From positions 9,457,222 through 9,521,221 of the forward strand of contig OZ007514.1 in assembly GCA_963931865.1 (NCBI GenBank): a stretch of DNA of 64,000 bases, in the 5' to 3' direction. This document shows positions 46,883 through 57,701 of this stretch, piece by piece. How positions within the stretch are numbered: the first letter of the stretch is position 1; each line of letters begins with the position of its first letter. The notes below the pieces were generated by a model. That model did not search any database, had not been told where the DNA came from, and saw only the letters and a program-made list of their open reading frames with translations. The position numbers were made by a program, and so were the translations under genes. The DNA comes from Axinella damicornis (taxonomy: Eukaryota > Porifera > Demospongiae > Axinellida > Axinellidae).

Positions 46883-47030
46883 AATGTTCTCGAGCATTCT
46901 TTGCGGAGTTCGAGGTTCAGTAAATTGAAGCACGAAGGTCGCAAGTCACTAGTCTAGTCCCGCCCCGGGCCCCACAAACATCCCACTTCCGTCACACACA
47001 CACACACATTAAAATCTTAATATATTGATA
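46883..47030 (-). mobile_element. VNTR composite repeat, copy E (left module, inverted)
   Basis: Reads as the reverse of the left part of copy A: atgttctcgagcattctttg, gttcgaggttcagtaaatt, gtcccgcc, acatcccacttccgtcac, (ac)n, and attaaaatcttaatatattg at the end. It stops exactly where the 32-bp minisatellite begins at 47031. Confidence 0.8.
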
Positions 47031-47965
47031 CACTCCGTCCACTCACCAAGGCTACTACTATACACTCCGTCCACTCACCAAGGCTACTACTATACACTCC
47101 GTCCACTCACCAAGGCTACTACTATACACTCTGTCCACTCACCAAGGCTACTACTATACACTCTGTCCACTCACCAAGGCTACTACTATACACTCTGTCC
47201 ACTCACCAAGGCTACTACTATACACTCCGTCCACTCACCAAGGCTACTACTATACACTCCGTCCACTCACCAAGGCTACTACTATACACTCCGTCCACTC
47301 ACCAAGGCTACTACTATACACTCCGTCCACTCACCAAGGCTACTACTATACACTCCGTCCACTCACCAAGGCTACTACTATACACTCCGTCTACTCACCA
47401 AGGCTACTACTATACACTCTGTCCACTCACCAAGGCTACTACTATACACTCCGTCCACTCACCAAGGCTACTACTATACACTCCGTCCACTCACCAAGGC
47501 TACTACTATACACTCCGTCCACTCACCAAGGCTACTACTATACACTCCGTCCACTCACCAAGGCTACTACTATACACTCTGTCCACTCACCAAGGCTACT
47601 ACTATACACTCCGTCCACTCACCAAGGCTACTACTATACACTCTGTCCACTCACCAAGGCTACTACTATACACTCTGTCCACTCACCAAGGCTACTACTA
47701 TACACTCCGTCCACTCACCAAGGCTACTACTATACACTCCGTCCACTCACCAAGGCTACTACTATACACTCCGTCCACTCACCAAGGCTACTACTATACA
47801 CTCTCAGTCTGTCCACTCACCAAGGCTACTACTATACACTCTCAGTCTGTCCACTCACCAAGGCTACTACTATACACTCCGTCCACTCACCAAGGCTACT
47901 ACTATACACTCTGTCCACTCACCAAGGCTACTACTATACACTCCGTCCACTCACCAAGGCTACTC
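47031..47965. repeat. 32-bp minisatellite, 29 units, carrying a splice-donor copy
   Basis: The unit cactccgtccactcaccaag plus gctactactata is repeated 29 times; two units have a 6-base ctcagt insertion, and a c/t variant alternates at one position. On the minus strand each unit reads ...tagccttg|gtgagtgg, identical to the 3' border of the exchanger exon ending at 47955. Since 32 is not a multiple of three and no phase contains a stop, a long spurious open frame results. Confidence 0.97.
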
Positions 47966-48020
47966 CAACACCGAGCAAGAAGCCAGATTTCAGTGCAATC
48001 TTCCACTTTGGGTCATCCAC
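47955..48020 (-). CDS. NCL-like cation exchanger, exon 8
   Basis: 66 bases, acceptor ttactggtccag, donor gtgagt, phase 0 to 0. It encodes VDDPKWKIALKSGFLLGVGV plus AL, the start of the C-terminal membrane half. Its donor is the first (in transcription order) of a run of 29 copies in the adjacent minisatellite, so splice-site choice may be ambiguous. Confidence 0.88.
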
Positions 48021-48404
48021 CTGGACCAGTAAGAAACCAGAGAGGTCAATATGGTTCAAGAGACAGCATTTATGAGACAGTGCCTATAATTATTTTTATT
48101 ACCGTTCTTCCCAGTTGCAATGCTGCACCATTTAGCCTCATTCCCAGAAGAAGAAAAATTTATGAGACAATGCTGGGGTCTTACTGTGACATTGTTCTTT
48201 GAACTGCTCTGTACGTAAGTTTGGTACATGTAAGTTTTATCCAAGTTTCAGCATGTACTCCAGTGTTTCATATTCAAGAGGGGGTGAAATTGTAGCGCGG
48301 CAAAGTACATGTAAAGGGGTGGGTGGGGTGGAGGCGAGGCATGAGTTGTCTTGCATACACTCTTGGGTATCTTTCAAGGGGGAGGGGGGCAGCAAAGATT
48401 CAAG

Positions 48405-48422
48405 CCCCCCCCCCCCCCCCCC
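48405..48422. repeat. Poly-C run
   Basis: 18-base C homopolymer after a G-rich patch; intronic. Confidence 0.9.
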
Positions 48423-48530
48423 ACCACCACCAAATGAAATCCTGCACTCTCATAATAGTTTGTGCAGTGCATGACCTTGTGGCATCACACTATTGTTGCA
48501 TTCTCTCGATTGTCTGACACGTCAGCATAT

Positions 48531-49086
48531 TACCGTAGCGTCCCGTTAATACACCCCCTTGTTTTGTACACTACACCCAGCCCAAAGAGGGGAGGGGGCG
48601 TATTTTCGAGTACGCAATTAGTCTCAATTATAGGCCCCCTCAAAACGTTTTGCTACATTTATGACACTGCCAAGGTTCATGTTCACAGTTACAAAAGTAC
48701 AAATAATCGCCAGTACTGTTCGTGGTCATCATGCATGGTCTCCCTACATCAGCGAGAAGAGCTGCCACTTCAGGGCCATAACATTCACGACGACTTCGCT
48801 GTAGCCATCCTCAAGAACAGCAATACTGTCGGTCATGAACCACGGAACATTTCCTGGTATTTCCTGTGGAAGAGTGGCAGCGAGATGACTTGTACCGTCG
48901 GCGTCAATGGTGACTACTCGATCTGAGAGACGATCTGCAAAGTTGCACACGTGTAGGCTAGATATCCCAGAAGACGCTCACCAGGGGTGCGTTATAACAA
49001 GTCAAACCACCCTGTGCAGGAACGTGGGCGAAAAAGAGGGGGAGGGCGTATTTTCGAAGGGGGCATATTAGCGGGACACTACGGTA
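48531..49086. mobile_element. TACCGTA MITE 1
   Basis: Inverted ends taccgtagcgtcccgttaat / attagcgggacactacggta. ggagggggcgtattttcga-like motifs lie near both ends. Inside is a minus-strand open piece (48744-48950) with RVVTIDADGTSHLAA that does not fit the exchanger's splice phase. Confidence 0.8.
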
Positions 49087-49509
49087 TACGGTTCGCTGTA
49101 TCATGTCATTGGTTGATGCTTTCCATTTCTTACTCTCGTTCCTAGACCTTTCATCCAGCGCGTACACCGCTTCCAGTATTAAAAGCGATCCGCGCTGGGA
49201 TTAGTTGGGTCTGGGACCGAGACTGATTTCCTACAATCATGTATATTCAGGGAAGTCAGGCTATCATCGTTGTACAAAGATTCGGCCTGAGTTGTCTTCT
49301 ATATAGCTAAGAAAATTGGATCATTGAAGATCCTATTTACCCCTTTGTAATATATACGTATTGTAACTAGAGATGCTCAATCCATTCGAGCCACAAACAC
49401 ATCCATGAATCAATATCCTTGGCATCAACTGTGGATGGTTGAATCATGCACAGTAATCTGACGTTTGATGGCAAGTTACACATGTACAATACAGCTTACA
49501 ATAACTCAC

Positions 49510-49640
49510 CTCTTTCTCCGTCTCTCCCTGGCCTTTCTCCTCCCCTTTCTCAGCCTCATTTTCGGAGCTAGTTGGCTTTGCACCATTACCCGTACCTCGG
49601 TGCATGCGCCAGACCTTTGCATATTTCTTGTGGGTAGGAG
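49510..49640 (-). CDS. NCL-like cation exchanger, exon 7
   Basis: 131 bases, acceptor ttgttgtgcag, donor gtgagt, phase 1 to 0. It encodes PTHKKYAKVWRMHRGTGNGA and a Glu/Lys-rich stretch ending GETEKE. This is the cytosolic loop between the two membrane halves. In plant NCL proteins the loop holds EF-hands; none is visible here. Confidence 0.82.
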
Positions 49641-50891
49641 CTGCACAACAAAGTTCAATAACATGAAACGAATGAAATGTGGACGGGGGGTAGTCTTGTG
49701 CCCAGATGTCCACGCTCACCGGCAGAGAACACCTGGCGGCTTAAGCTACATTTCTTGTCACAGAGGCATGTCCAGCGAAGGTGTAATTGATTGTGCTAAC
49801 AATCAGATATTAGACGCTCCTTTCTGTACTACCTGTCGTGTAGCTCTGTCAGCGATGCTCACTAAGTTAGCCCTTGAAGCATTGGCTGTTAACAAACAGG
49901 TGGTGGCCTTCCTAGTTACTCCGGTAAAACCGTGGTTGAAGAAGTTGAAGGTTCTTAGACTCTATGAAGGGGTGTCATATCCTACGAACCTTGTTCCTAC
50001 ATGTATATAGGTGCAGGTTGCTATGATGCTTCAAGAAATATTAATATAAGCACGGGCAGTTTAACACCTGCTAGTCAACAAAATAATTGCAATCCATCGC
50101 AGCTGCCTTCCATGACTTGCCGTGTTTACGCCCTATCTCAACTACCACCATAATACAACTATGGCACATGTTCATAAGTCTAAATAGTGCCCACCCTAAA
50201 TTTCTGAGGGGGAAATTTTTGGTGCCCTCTACATTGTAACTGCCAAACTAAAACATTCTTTAGGCTTCAAAATCGGAGGCTTTACTAACTATCATATATG
50301 CGCCCAAAGAATCAGATTGCCAGGGCGGGCTCAATTTAGACCTATGAAAATGTGCCACTAGCAATCATCATAGTGGTACATGTACATGTAGCAGTACTGT
50401 CGTACAACACTACATATAATCTTTCGTCATGGAGACAAGTTTATGCAACAAACGTAGTCCCGAAGACACAGTTCCAGAAGACCAACGCAAAGCTCCGTAA
50501 GACCTAAACAAAGCCACGGATGATCCGTAAGTGGAGCTTCACCGTTTTTCAGAAACGTATGTACACGTAAATACAAATTAAATCTAGCGCTCTTCAGAAG
50601 AAGACTTCTGTTTGAAGACGCTTTCTGATTCTCGGAAGAAGTCTTCTGATTTTCAGAAGCCTTCCGATTGTGGCGAAGCTGCACTGCAAATGCATGCAGG
50701 AAAGGCATTCTGAATGTCAGCGTCAACTTAAAGACACATAGAGCATCTGACCAGAAGACCCATCTTAGTATCTACGAAATGGATGGCAACACACACGTAC
50801 AGCTCACAGAATGAAATCATAAAACTGCCAGTACGAACTTCAGCAACAACATTCGGCTGAATACTTGATTATTACTCAGTTGTACTCTCAC
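49641..50891. other. Intron sequence
   Basis: No exon recognised. The plus-strand frame at 49465-50010 overlaps exon 7 in antisense and has no domain. Near 50575-50660 there are repeated cttctgattttcagaag-like inverted pieces. Confidence 0.4.
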
Positions 50892-51025
50892 CAGTGAGGA
50901 GTTGCTTCGACTCTTCTGTCTCTCCATCAGTGGCTGCTGCCTCTGCTTGCACAGTGGGTGCTGCAGGCTTCTGGAACCTCTGAAGAGACATCAAGTAGAA
51001 CTGCTTCACTACACGACGCTTAATC
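50892..51025 (-). CDS. NCL-like cation exchanger, exon 6
   Basis: 134 bases, acceptor ttccccgtag, donor gtgaga, phase 2 to 1. It encodes IKRRVVKQFYLMSLQRFQKP followed by an Ala/Glu-rich segment ending ESKQLLT. A basic amphipathic start to the cytosolic loop. Confidence 0.82.
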
Positions 51026-51095
51026 CTACGGGGAAAGGAAGATAGGGGAGAAGTTGACAGGTACAACACAAAAAGTGGCTACAGGTATACGTATA

Positions 51096-51706
51096 TACCG
51101 TATAGCGGGAAAATTTGGCGGGGGTTTAATTTGGCGATTTGGTGGTGCAGGAAAAAATCGCCAAATTAAATTCTATTAATATTAAACCCCACCCCCAGCC
51201 GGCCACTCGGCCATGGTCGGGTATGCGCGCGGACATTAGTAATGCACATACGTATAGTACAGTATACGATTATACCAGTATTTCAGAAAAGACAGCCGAA
51301 TACTCCCAAGAGAACGCGACATCGGGGATTCCTCTCTCTCCGCTAACGAGAGTGTGAGGGACGTGGACAACGATTGCGCTCGAGCGCATCACTGCCACAG
51401 TGCAATCCAGTAGCCGCTCTCGGACGGTGGGGCTCCAAACTGTATGGAAAACGTGATGGCCTCTGACACATCTCTCTACTTCGAAGGTCTCCATGGCTAG
51501 CTGGTAAGTCACTGGTCACACTCGATCGATACATGTACAGTTCACACTGAGCGCCTCGCGCCTCACGCTGAGGCTTACGTCATTGCCATTACGTCATCTG
51601 TGTCAAGGATCAAATCGCCAAATTTAAAATTCGCGAAATTTTAAATACGGCGTTTTGGCTGAAATCGCCACATTTAATGCCCACCAAATTTTCCCGCTAT
51701 ACGGTA
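51096..51706. mobile_element. TACCGTA MITE 2
   Basis: Inverted ends taccgtatagcgggaaaatt / aattttcccgctatacggta. Inner aatcgccaaattaaa-type pairs lie near both ends. TATA flanks fit a TA target. Confidence 0.88.
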
Positions 51707-51716
51707 TATATATACA

Positions 51717-52020
51717 TACCGTAGTCGCGCGTTATTAGGTGCATGCGCCTATAACTCCACAGGAAGGAAACAGGAAGGAAACATGCACCTATAAGTGAGA
51801 TGCGCCTAATAACGAATATGATACGTACTCCTCGAATGGCAAGTGCACTTCAATTCGAATTATATATAGCTGTTTTCCACTCCGTAGGATCGAAAATGGC
51901 AGAGTTTCTGGAAGAAGACTGCAGCGTTTTAACAGTGAGTACCTGGGACGAAAGCTGAACCTGCGCCTAACAGCGAATGTGCGCCTTTAAGTGAGCTTCA
52001 CCTAATAACGCACGACTACG
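51717..52020. mobile_element. TACCGTA MITE 3
   Basis: Ends taccgtagtcgcgcgttatt / aataacgcacgactacg. aggtgcatgcgcct and gcgcctaataacg pieces are repeated inside. It abuts MITE 2. Confidence 0.82.
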
Positions 52021-52277
52021 CATCCAGACTTTGAGGCATTCTACTGTCTAGGCATTGAGGCATACTAGTTCTGCTAGGGAGGGCATGCTGAGTTCGATGC
52101 TCCTTCACTGGCTCATGCACTCCTGTTTACACAAATGGGCTTACTACCAGCCTTGTAGGATCTCCAATTCACTACAAATCGCTAAAATTAAATATAGTGA
52201 CCTTAAAGTATACATAATAGTGCATACTGAAACAACAAGTATACAGTGGACCTCGACAACGATATCGTTCCACTTAC

Positions 52278-52311
52278 ATCTCCTCTCTCCTCAGGGTCTC
52301 CTTCCTCTTGG
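52278..52311 (-). CDS. NCL-like cation exchanger, exon 5
   Basis: A 34-base micro-exon, acceptor gtgtgtcag, donor gtaagt, phase 1 to 2. It encodes KRKETLRREE and the first two bases of a Met codon. The basic/acidic helix fits the start of the cytosolic loop. Phase matches on both sides. Confidence 0.65.
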
Positions 52312-52512
52312 CTGACACACTGTACAACACCTGTTAGTTATAGCAAAACATGAAAGAATAGTCAAAGTCACAAATTGAGAGAACCTCTATAAGGAAGCAG
52401 GTGGTTCTAATAACTGTCCGCCAACTAGAGTGTATTCACAGAACATTTACCCAGTATGCCATGTGTTGCACAGTACAGTCGTAGCACACCATGCGGCCGA
52501 TGATGTGGTAAC

Positions 52513-52898
52513 TACCGTAGTTGCAGTTAATTTCGCGGTGGGGAAATTTTCGCGGTATTCGCGGATGAAGTAAGACCGCGAATATTAAACCCGCGAAATA
52601 TATTTCCACAGCTAGCGCTAGGCATAACAATTACTGTCCTTCGTGTTCCTGGGCTCACGCTCACACAGTAGCTCTTCCCCGGCCCGGCAGTTGCTTCGCT
52701 GTAGACGTGGTAGCCACGCATACACAGTTCGAGCGCTCCATCAGCACGATCACACGTGTCAATAGTAAGTTTTTACGAGCGGAATTTTTTTTTGGCAAAG
52801 TAATCAGCAAAAATTTCCCACCGCGAAATATTTGTGTGTCACGTTTAGTGGCTAGACAGCGAAATTTTTGGCACGCGAAATAATCGGCAACTACGGTA
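52513..52898. mobile_element. TACCGTA MITE 4
   Basis: Ends taccgtagttgcagttaatt / cgaaataatcggcaactacg followed by gta. ttcgcggtggg / cccaccgcgaa pairs lie inside. Confidence 0.88.
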
Positions 52899-54774
52899 CA
52901 TGTACCACGACATGTGATTTCAAAAGACCAAGGAAGTAGCTAGAAAAGAACCGCTTTGACTTGCATCAACATCCCAGTACTATTATGTTGATTGTTTGGC
53001 ATTGAGTATATACATGTATGATGACTGTAAATGCCTTAGCTACCCTGCTCGAAGCTATTTTTTTTTGGCTGATAGACAGGCAGAGACAGATGCGAAGGCA
53101 TTGCTTCACCCCTGCTGCGTATGCGTGCATGGCGTAATTTGCATCAAGGTTCTCCCCCACCCCCACAAGTGTTCTAGTCACGAAATGGGAGGAGATCGAC
53201 ACAAAGGAAGAAACAAAAGGACTCGGGTGTATTAAGTCGTGGATCAATCTAATGCACGTTACACGGAGAATGTGCGGAAATAATTGCTAGTGTGCGGAAA
53301 TAATCATTTAGTGTACGGAGAAAGATAATGGCGGTCTAACAAAACCAGCAGAGTATAGTCTACTAGTGTGTCTCTCTGGATGATAGTTGTAGCTTCGCTT
53401 TGTGCTAGTTGTAGCCTATACCTTTGGTAGTTGCTTGTGTGACTCCGTGGTGCCGCTCCTGTGTGGATTTCGAACGGCAGTATATGCTTGACCTTCAGAC
53501 TGTATGCTGCCGATCGTGTACATGGAAAGTGTTGGAGCGAAGGCGGAGATGAAAACGCGCCTGTATTGTAGCGTTATATGGCGCAAGAGAAGCTCCAAGG
53601 AACACTGAATCAGAATTCGACGGGGGACTTGTCAGTCTATTGTCATTACTGAAATAACGGTCAAAACACTTGTTTACAATGGCTCTGGGCTGACGTGGAG
53701 GCAGACTTTCGGGTTTTTTCGCTGTTTGGTAAGGCTTACCCGCGTCCCCCGCCGGTTTATGAACAACCCCCACAGGCCTAACCTACGTACGAAATTTGAG
53801 GCCCGAGCTCTGGCGTCTTAGTCTCCGCCTCAGGCAGTATATGTCCCTGAAGGGTGTGCGCTGACACGCCTGTAGAACCGGATGTGGGGGGAGCCAGGGG
53901 GCGGGACTTACTGGTAAACAACAACAAAAGGTGCACCTGTTCAATAAACATAAGTATATTGGAACTGAACCAAGACACCTGAATGTACACAGTTACAAAC
54001 ACAGTGTATGATAGCATTGCTATTAGGCTGATCCATTCCTTAATGCAGGTGAGGAGGGGGACATGGAAGAGTTCAGCCGTATGCCTCACTGCTTTAGTAA
54101 CTAGAGGTGCTCAGCAGAGCACGTACCCCGTGCGCAACTTTGACTTGACAGCTATAGGCCTACCACCGATAATTCATACAGCATGCACAATCAGCTAGCT
54201 AGGCCACGATTTACAGTGCTATCAGCATGCAGAATGAGATACCGTAAGTTGCGGCAGTAATGTTCGAAATAGGGTGTGGTCAAGTTGTATAAATTAGAAG
54301 CACGACTTTCACGCAGCTTTTCTCAGCCTCTCGAGTAGATCTCTGGTCTGTGAGTTACGTAGACGCTAGTATTTTCTGAATTCTGACACTTCTATCCCGA
54401 AATAAGCCTTCAACAAGGCCTTCACTGCTCAAACCGCTCTACATCTATGGACAGACTGACAGACAAACCGATCACTCTACCCCTTGCTGCGCATGCGCAC
54501 GGGGTAATAATATCACTGCAAATACATGTAAAACACCAAAATTAATATTCACACAGTCATGATCTGGATCGTTTGCATAGCCAACAGAATGTTTAATGGA
54601 GACCACTAACGATCTGTGAGCTGTTGGTGATATCAATCCTATAGCCATTATCTCTTAAGCTTAATGCATGCAGGTCGATCGTACTCTTTTGTGCAACTCT
54701 TCTTCACCACCAATTACCAGAAAGTATCATCATTTTAAAGCTAGCTACAAGGGAAGCAGTTGGCTTCTCGTAAG
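52899..54774. other. Intron sequence
   Basis: No exon assigned. A 25-base piece near 53912-53936 has fair splice signals and the right phase, but the exon at 56199 fits better. Near 54440-54505 is a tgcgcatgcgcac hairpin next to gacagactgacagac. Confidence 0.35.
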
Positions 54775-55348
54775 TACCGTAGTCTCCCTCTAAAAACACC
54801 CCTTTCGAATACCCCCCCCCCCCCCCCCCCCCCTTCAACCCCCAAGCACTTTCATACTGTAGGGTAGTTCGACTCCTTCAAACACCCCGTGATGAGCATC
54901 TTCTAGAATATGTGAACTACACATGTGTAGTATAATATTCCGTGCATTATTTGTTAGCTAACTACTTTACAAAGCCACTTTGAAGTTTATCCATAGTTGA
55001 GATTTTAGCCTAGCAAACAAAGTTGTATAAGCCTGCCATAGTGTTTTCGTTTCCCCTGAAGACGTACACACATGTCAGAATCACACAGTCTTCATCTCCA
55101 GTCGCCACTAGCACTGACGATGCATGTTTTCTTGCTGCCAATCTTCGGTTGGTAGTACTAGCTGACTTGGGAAGTTGGGTAACGTCTTGTGGTGCATGAC
55201 CAATGTTGTTGCTGTTCGTCCGCATAGCTACATACAGCAAAGTTGGTTTTCAATCTCACTGCATCCTCACATTTGTGGGGGTGACTTAACTGAAAGTAGT
55301 ATGCAAAATGGGGTGGGGGACATGTGTTATTAGCAGGAGACTGCGGTA
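54775..55348. mobile_element. TACCGTA MITE 5
   Basis: Left end taccgtagtctccctctaaa and right end tattagcaggagactgcggt plus a. Contains a 22-base poly-C at 54812-54833. The arms are less perfect than in the other copies. Confidence 0.6.
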
Positions 55349-55700
55349 AGAGGATCAGGATATATTGATAGTTCGCCCTTTGAAACGTGCTTGCAAATCC
55401 ACTAGCAGGCTAAGCGCTTCAGCAATCCTAGCTATGTTGCATCTGCCATGGATCAATGGATCAACAATGAGGTCCGGTACCAATTCACAACTTCCTATAA
55501 CTATTGCGACCACATGGACACTCTTGATTCCTCATTCTCTACTCTGTGCTATGCTAAACAGCATTAGTGCTACTCACGTGACCCTCAACGAACCAGACGC
55601 CTCAGAATCGATCCATGATGGCAGAGCATTAAAGCACACTTTAGTGTGCATAATCTAGATAATGCACACTTTTCAAATTAAGATCAACGGCTGTTAAGTA

Positions 55701-55879
55701 GTTTAGATATCAGTTTGCAGTGCATTACGGGCTTTAGTGCACAAGGGCAATCTAGTTAACGGTCGAGGGTGAGATAATGCACGAGCTGAAGGCGAATGCA
55801 TTATATCTCACCATCGACCGTTAACTAGATTGCCCTTGTGCACTAAAACCCATAATGCACTGGAAGGTGGTATCTAAAT
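55701..55879. repeat. Near-perfect palindrome (about 65-80-bp arms)
   Basis: cagtgcattacgggctttag, then tgcacaagggcaatctag, is mirrored by ctagattgcccttgtgca and ctaaaacccataatgcactg around a short loop near 55783-55797. A smaller cacactttagtgtg hairpin lies just left. Confidence 0.9.
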
Positions 55880-56102
55880 CAGAGAACGCGGTAGCGTTCT
55901 CTATTTAGGGATGGCTAAGGAAATTTCGAAATACCATACTGATGCACCAGCAGGAAAACGGCCAAAGAAGCTACTACCCCCCAAACCAAGCATGCAGACA
56001 GAATGATACTGCCTAGCAGTTCACAAAAACACTCGCAAACGTACCTGAGAGTATGCGGGAGTCGAGTAATAAGTCGCCGTAAAATTCCGATTTCGTCATC
56101 TT

Positions 56103-56145
56103 CTTTCTTCTTCTTCTTCTTCTTCTTCTTCTTCTTCTTCTTTCT
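56103..56145. repeat. (TTC)n microsatellite
   Basis: Uninterrupted TTC trinucleotides; the poly-Lys frame on the minus strand is not a gene. Confidence 0.95.
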
Positions 56146-56198
56146 CATTGACTAGCATAGCTGGACAACAAAAGCATTTCCTGAGCTAGTTCACTCAC

Positions 56199-56253
56199 AA
56201 TGAACAACATCGCTTTCGTCGTAGTAGCTCCTTTCGGCCCTTTTGACTACATA
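56199..56253 (-). CDS. NCL-like cation exchanger, exon 4 (tentative)
   Basis: 55 bases, acceptor gttcttgccag, donor gtgagt, phase 0 to 1. It encodes YVVKRAERSYYDESDVVH, a polar stretch that would directly follow the membrane helix ending LTFQ. Chosen because phase and composition fit. With it included, all thirteen exons sum to a single open frame. Confidence 0.5.
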
Positions 56254-56760
56254 CTGGCAAGAACGGCACGGCTGGCTAGCTACGATTCCGTGAATTGCTA
56301 GCACGAAGCCATTTTGATGCAACCAGAGGTCACGCGTGCCAAATGCGCATGCGCAGTTCACATGCAAACACACGTTGCATTCTTTTTTACAGCATTTCGG
56401 GCGCTTGGTGATCAGCTGAATCCTTGTGAATCCATCATCTGGTGCCTCACTACCGCTGCGAGGAATTTCTACCAACCTGTTCTTGCCAAAATCTATCGTG
56501 ACTATGCCATCATGGAGGCGTGGCTTTCTTTTCATGACGTAACTACAGTGCGGAACATGTATATACCACCAATACTGTGAGTGAGGTTAATAGTGAGGTT
56601 AATACTATTAGTGGAAATAGAATGAAGCATCAAAGCCTGCTCAGTGCCCAGCAGAAGGTTCACATCCATCAAGGCAATTAATAACATCAGGAGAGTTACG
56701 CATTCCATGCGCTCAAAAAACCTCACAAACTAGAAACAAAAAATTTTCTTACAAAAATTA

Positions 56761-56958
56761 CAAATGATTTAGTGATGGCCACCCCGATCGACTCCCAAAA
56801 AAGCAGACAAACAAGGAATGCCATTAACCAGCCTCAGTCCCATCCCATCCCTAAATTCTACATTTTTCAATGGGATGGGACTGAGGCTGGTTAATGGCAT
56901 TCCTTGTTTGTCTGCTTTTTCGGGAGTCGATCGGGGTGGCCATCATTAAATCATTTGT
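56761..56958. repeat. Near-perfect palindrome (about 95-bp arms)
   Basis: caaatgatttagtgatggcc, then ccattaaccagcctcagtcc, is mirrored by ggactgaggctggttaatgg and ggccatcattaaatcatttg. The loop of about 15-20 bases is near 56852-56868. Only a few mismatches. Confidence 0.92.
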
Positions 56959-56962
56959 TACA

Positions 56963-57455
56963 GGAAAAATTGTGCCGCGTAAATAAATAATATAACATAA
57001 TATAATGTTTGAGTACTTAGGCTTGGCCTACAGAGATTCTGACTACACCGCCGTGGTCGCTATCATGCACTGACCTGAATGATAAAAGTTGGTGCTGAAA
57101 CTCACCTTGGTGGTGGAGATATGAGCGCTTTTGTCTCGCCGTTGGCCGCCATTGCTCGAGCGCTCCATCGACTTCCGGTGGCAGTACCGTTCTTAGGAAC
57201 GGCACACGAAGATTCTGACCACACGGCCGTGATCGCTGTCGTTGACTGACGTTTGCATGCCATAACTCACCGTGCTGGCTAAGTTGTGAGTGCTGTAATA
57301 ATGTCTTGTCTTCCTTTTGGTCGTCATTGCTCGCGATCGACTGAGCCACGTGGCATGTGCGTTAATTGGAACGAATTGCAATAATTAAGTTTTGCTACGG
57401 CGAGGCAATCGCGGGGTTGCAACGGCTACCAGGAGTGCGGTTGCCCCTCGTAATT
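56963..57455. repeat. Dispersed repeat R490, copy 3
   Basis: Same order as 39490-40015, starting attgtgccgcgtaa and ending ggctaccaggag. Both minus-strand ATG-to-donor pieces are open: 57152-57106 (47 bases, MAANGETKALISPPP) and 57327-57271 (57 bases, MTTKRKTRHYYSTHNLAST). Confidence 0.8.
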
Positions 57456-57559
57456 TTTGTAAGAAAATTTTTCTAGTATTACTTAACATCTTGCCAAGCT
57501 TTACCATGACAATTCCCATGGTAGACTATATATGCATGAATAGTCCTGACTATCCCCAC

Positions 57560-57701
57560 CTGAAATGTTAGGTACGCAAAGAAGAAGAACATGGCGATGA
57601 CGAAGGTGGCAAGAGCTGCATCCCTGATGTATGCTGGCTGTGGGCTGGCATCAGTAATAGTGTTGGTTGGTCCCCAGTGCCAGTCCGCTCCCTGCACAAT
57701 C
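57560..57701 (-). CDS. NCL-like cation exchanger, exon 3
   Basis: 142 bases, acceptor ttttccag, donor gtgggg, phase 2 to 0. It encodes IVQGADWHWGPTNTITDASP, an extracytosolic-type loop, then RDAALATFVIAMFFFFAYLT plus FQ, a transmembrane helix. It continues LPYL|IVQ from the previous exon, as in family members. Confidence 0.88.

Noticed and set aside
47025..48032. 335-codon open frame of a repetitive peptide
   Set aside because: It is the plus-strand reading of the 32-bp minisatellite; the real coding content is the minus-strand exon at 47955-48020.
48744..48950. IDADGTSHL as a partial EF-hand exon
   Set aside because: It lies inside a MITE, does not match the full EF-hand loop spacing, and its acceptor phase does not fit the neighbouring exons.
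53912..53936. 25-base micro-exon alternative for exon 4
   Set aside because: Phase fits, but it encodes a hydrophobic run where a polar loop is expected; 56199-56253 fits better. Not fully excluded.
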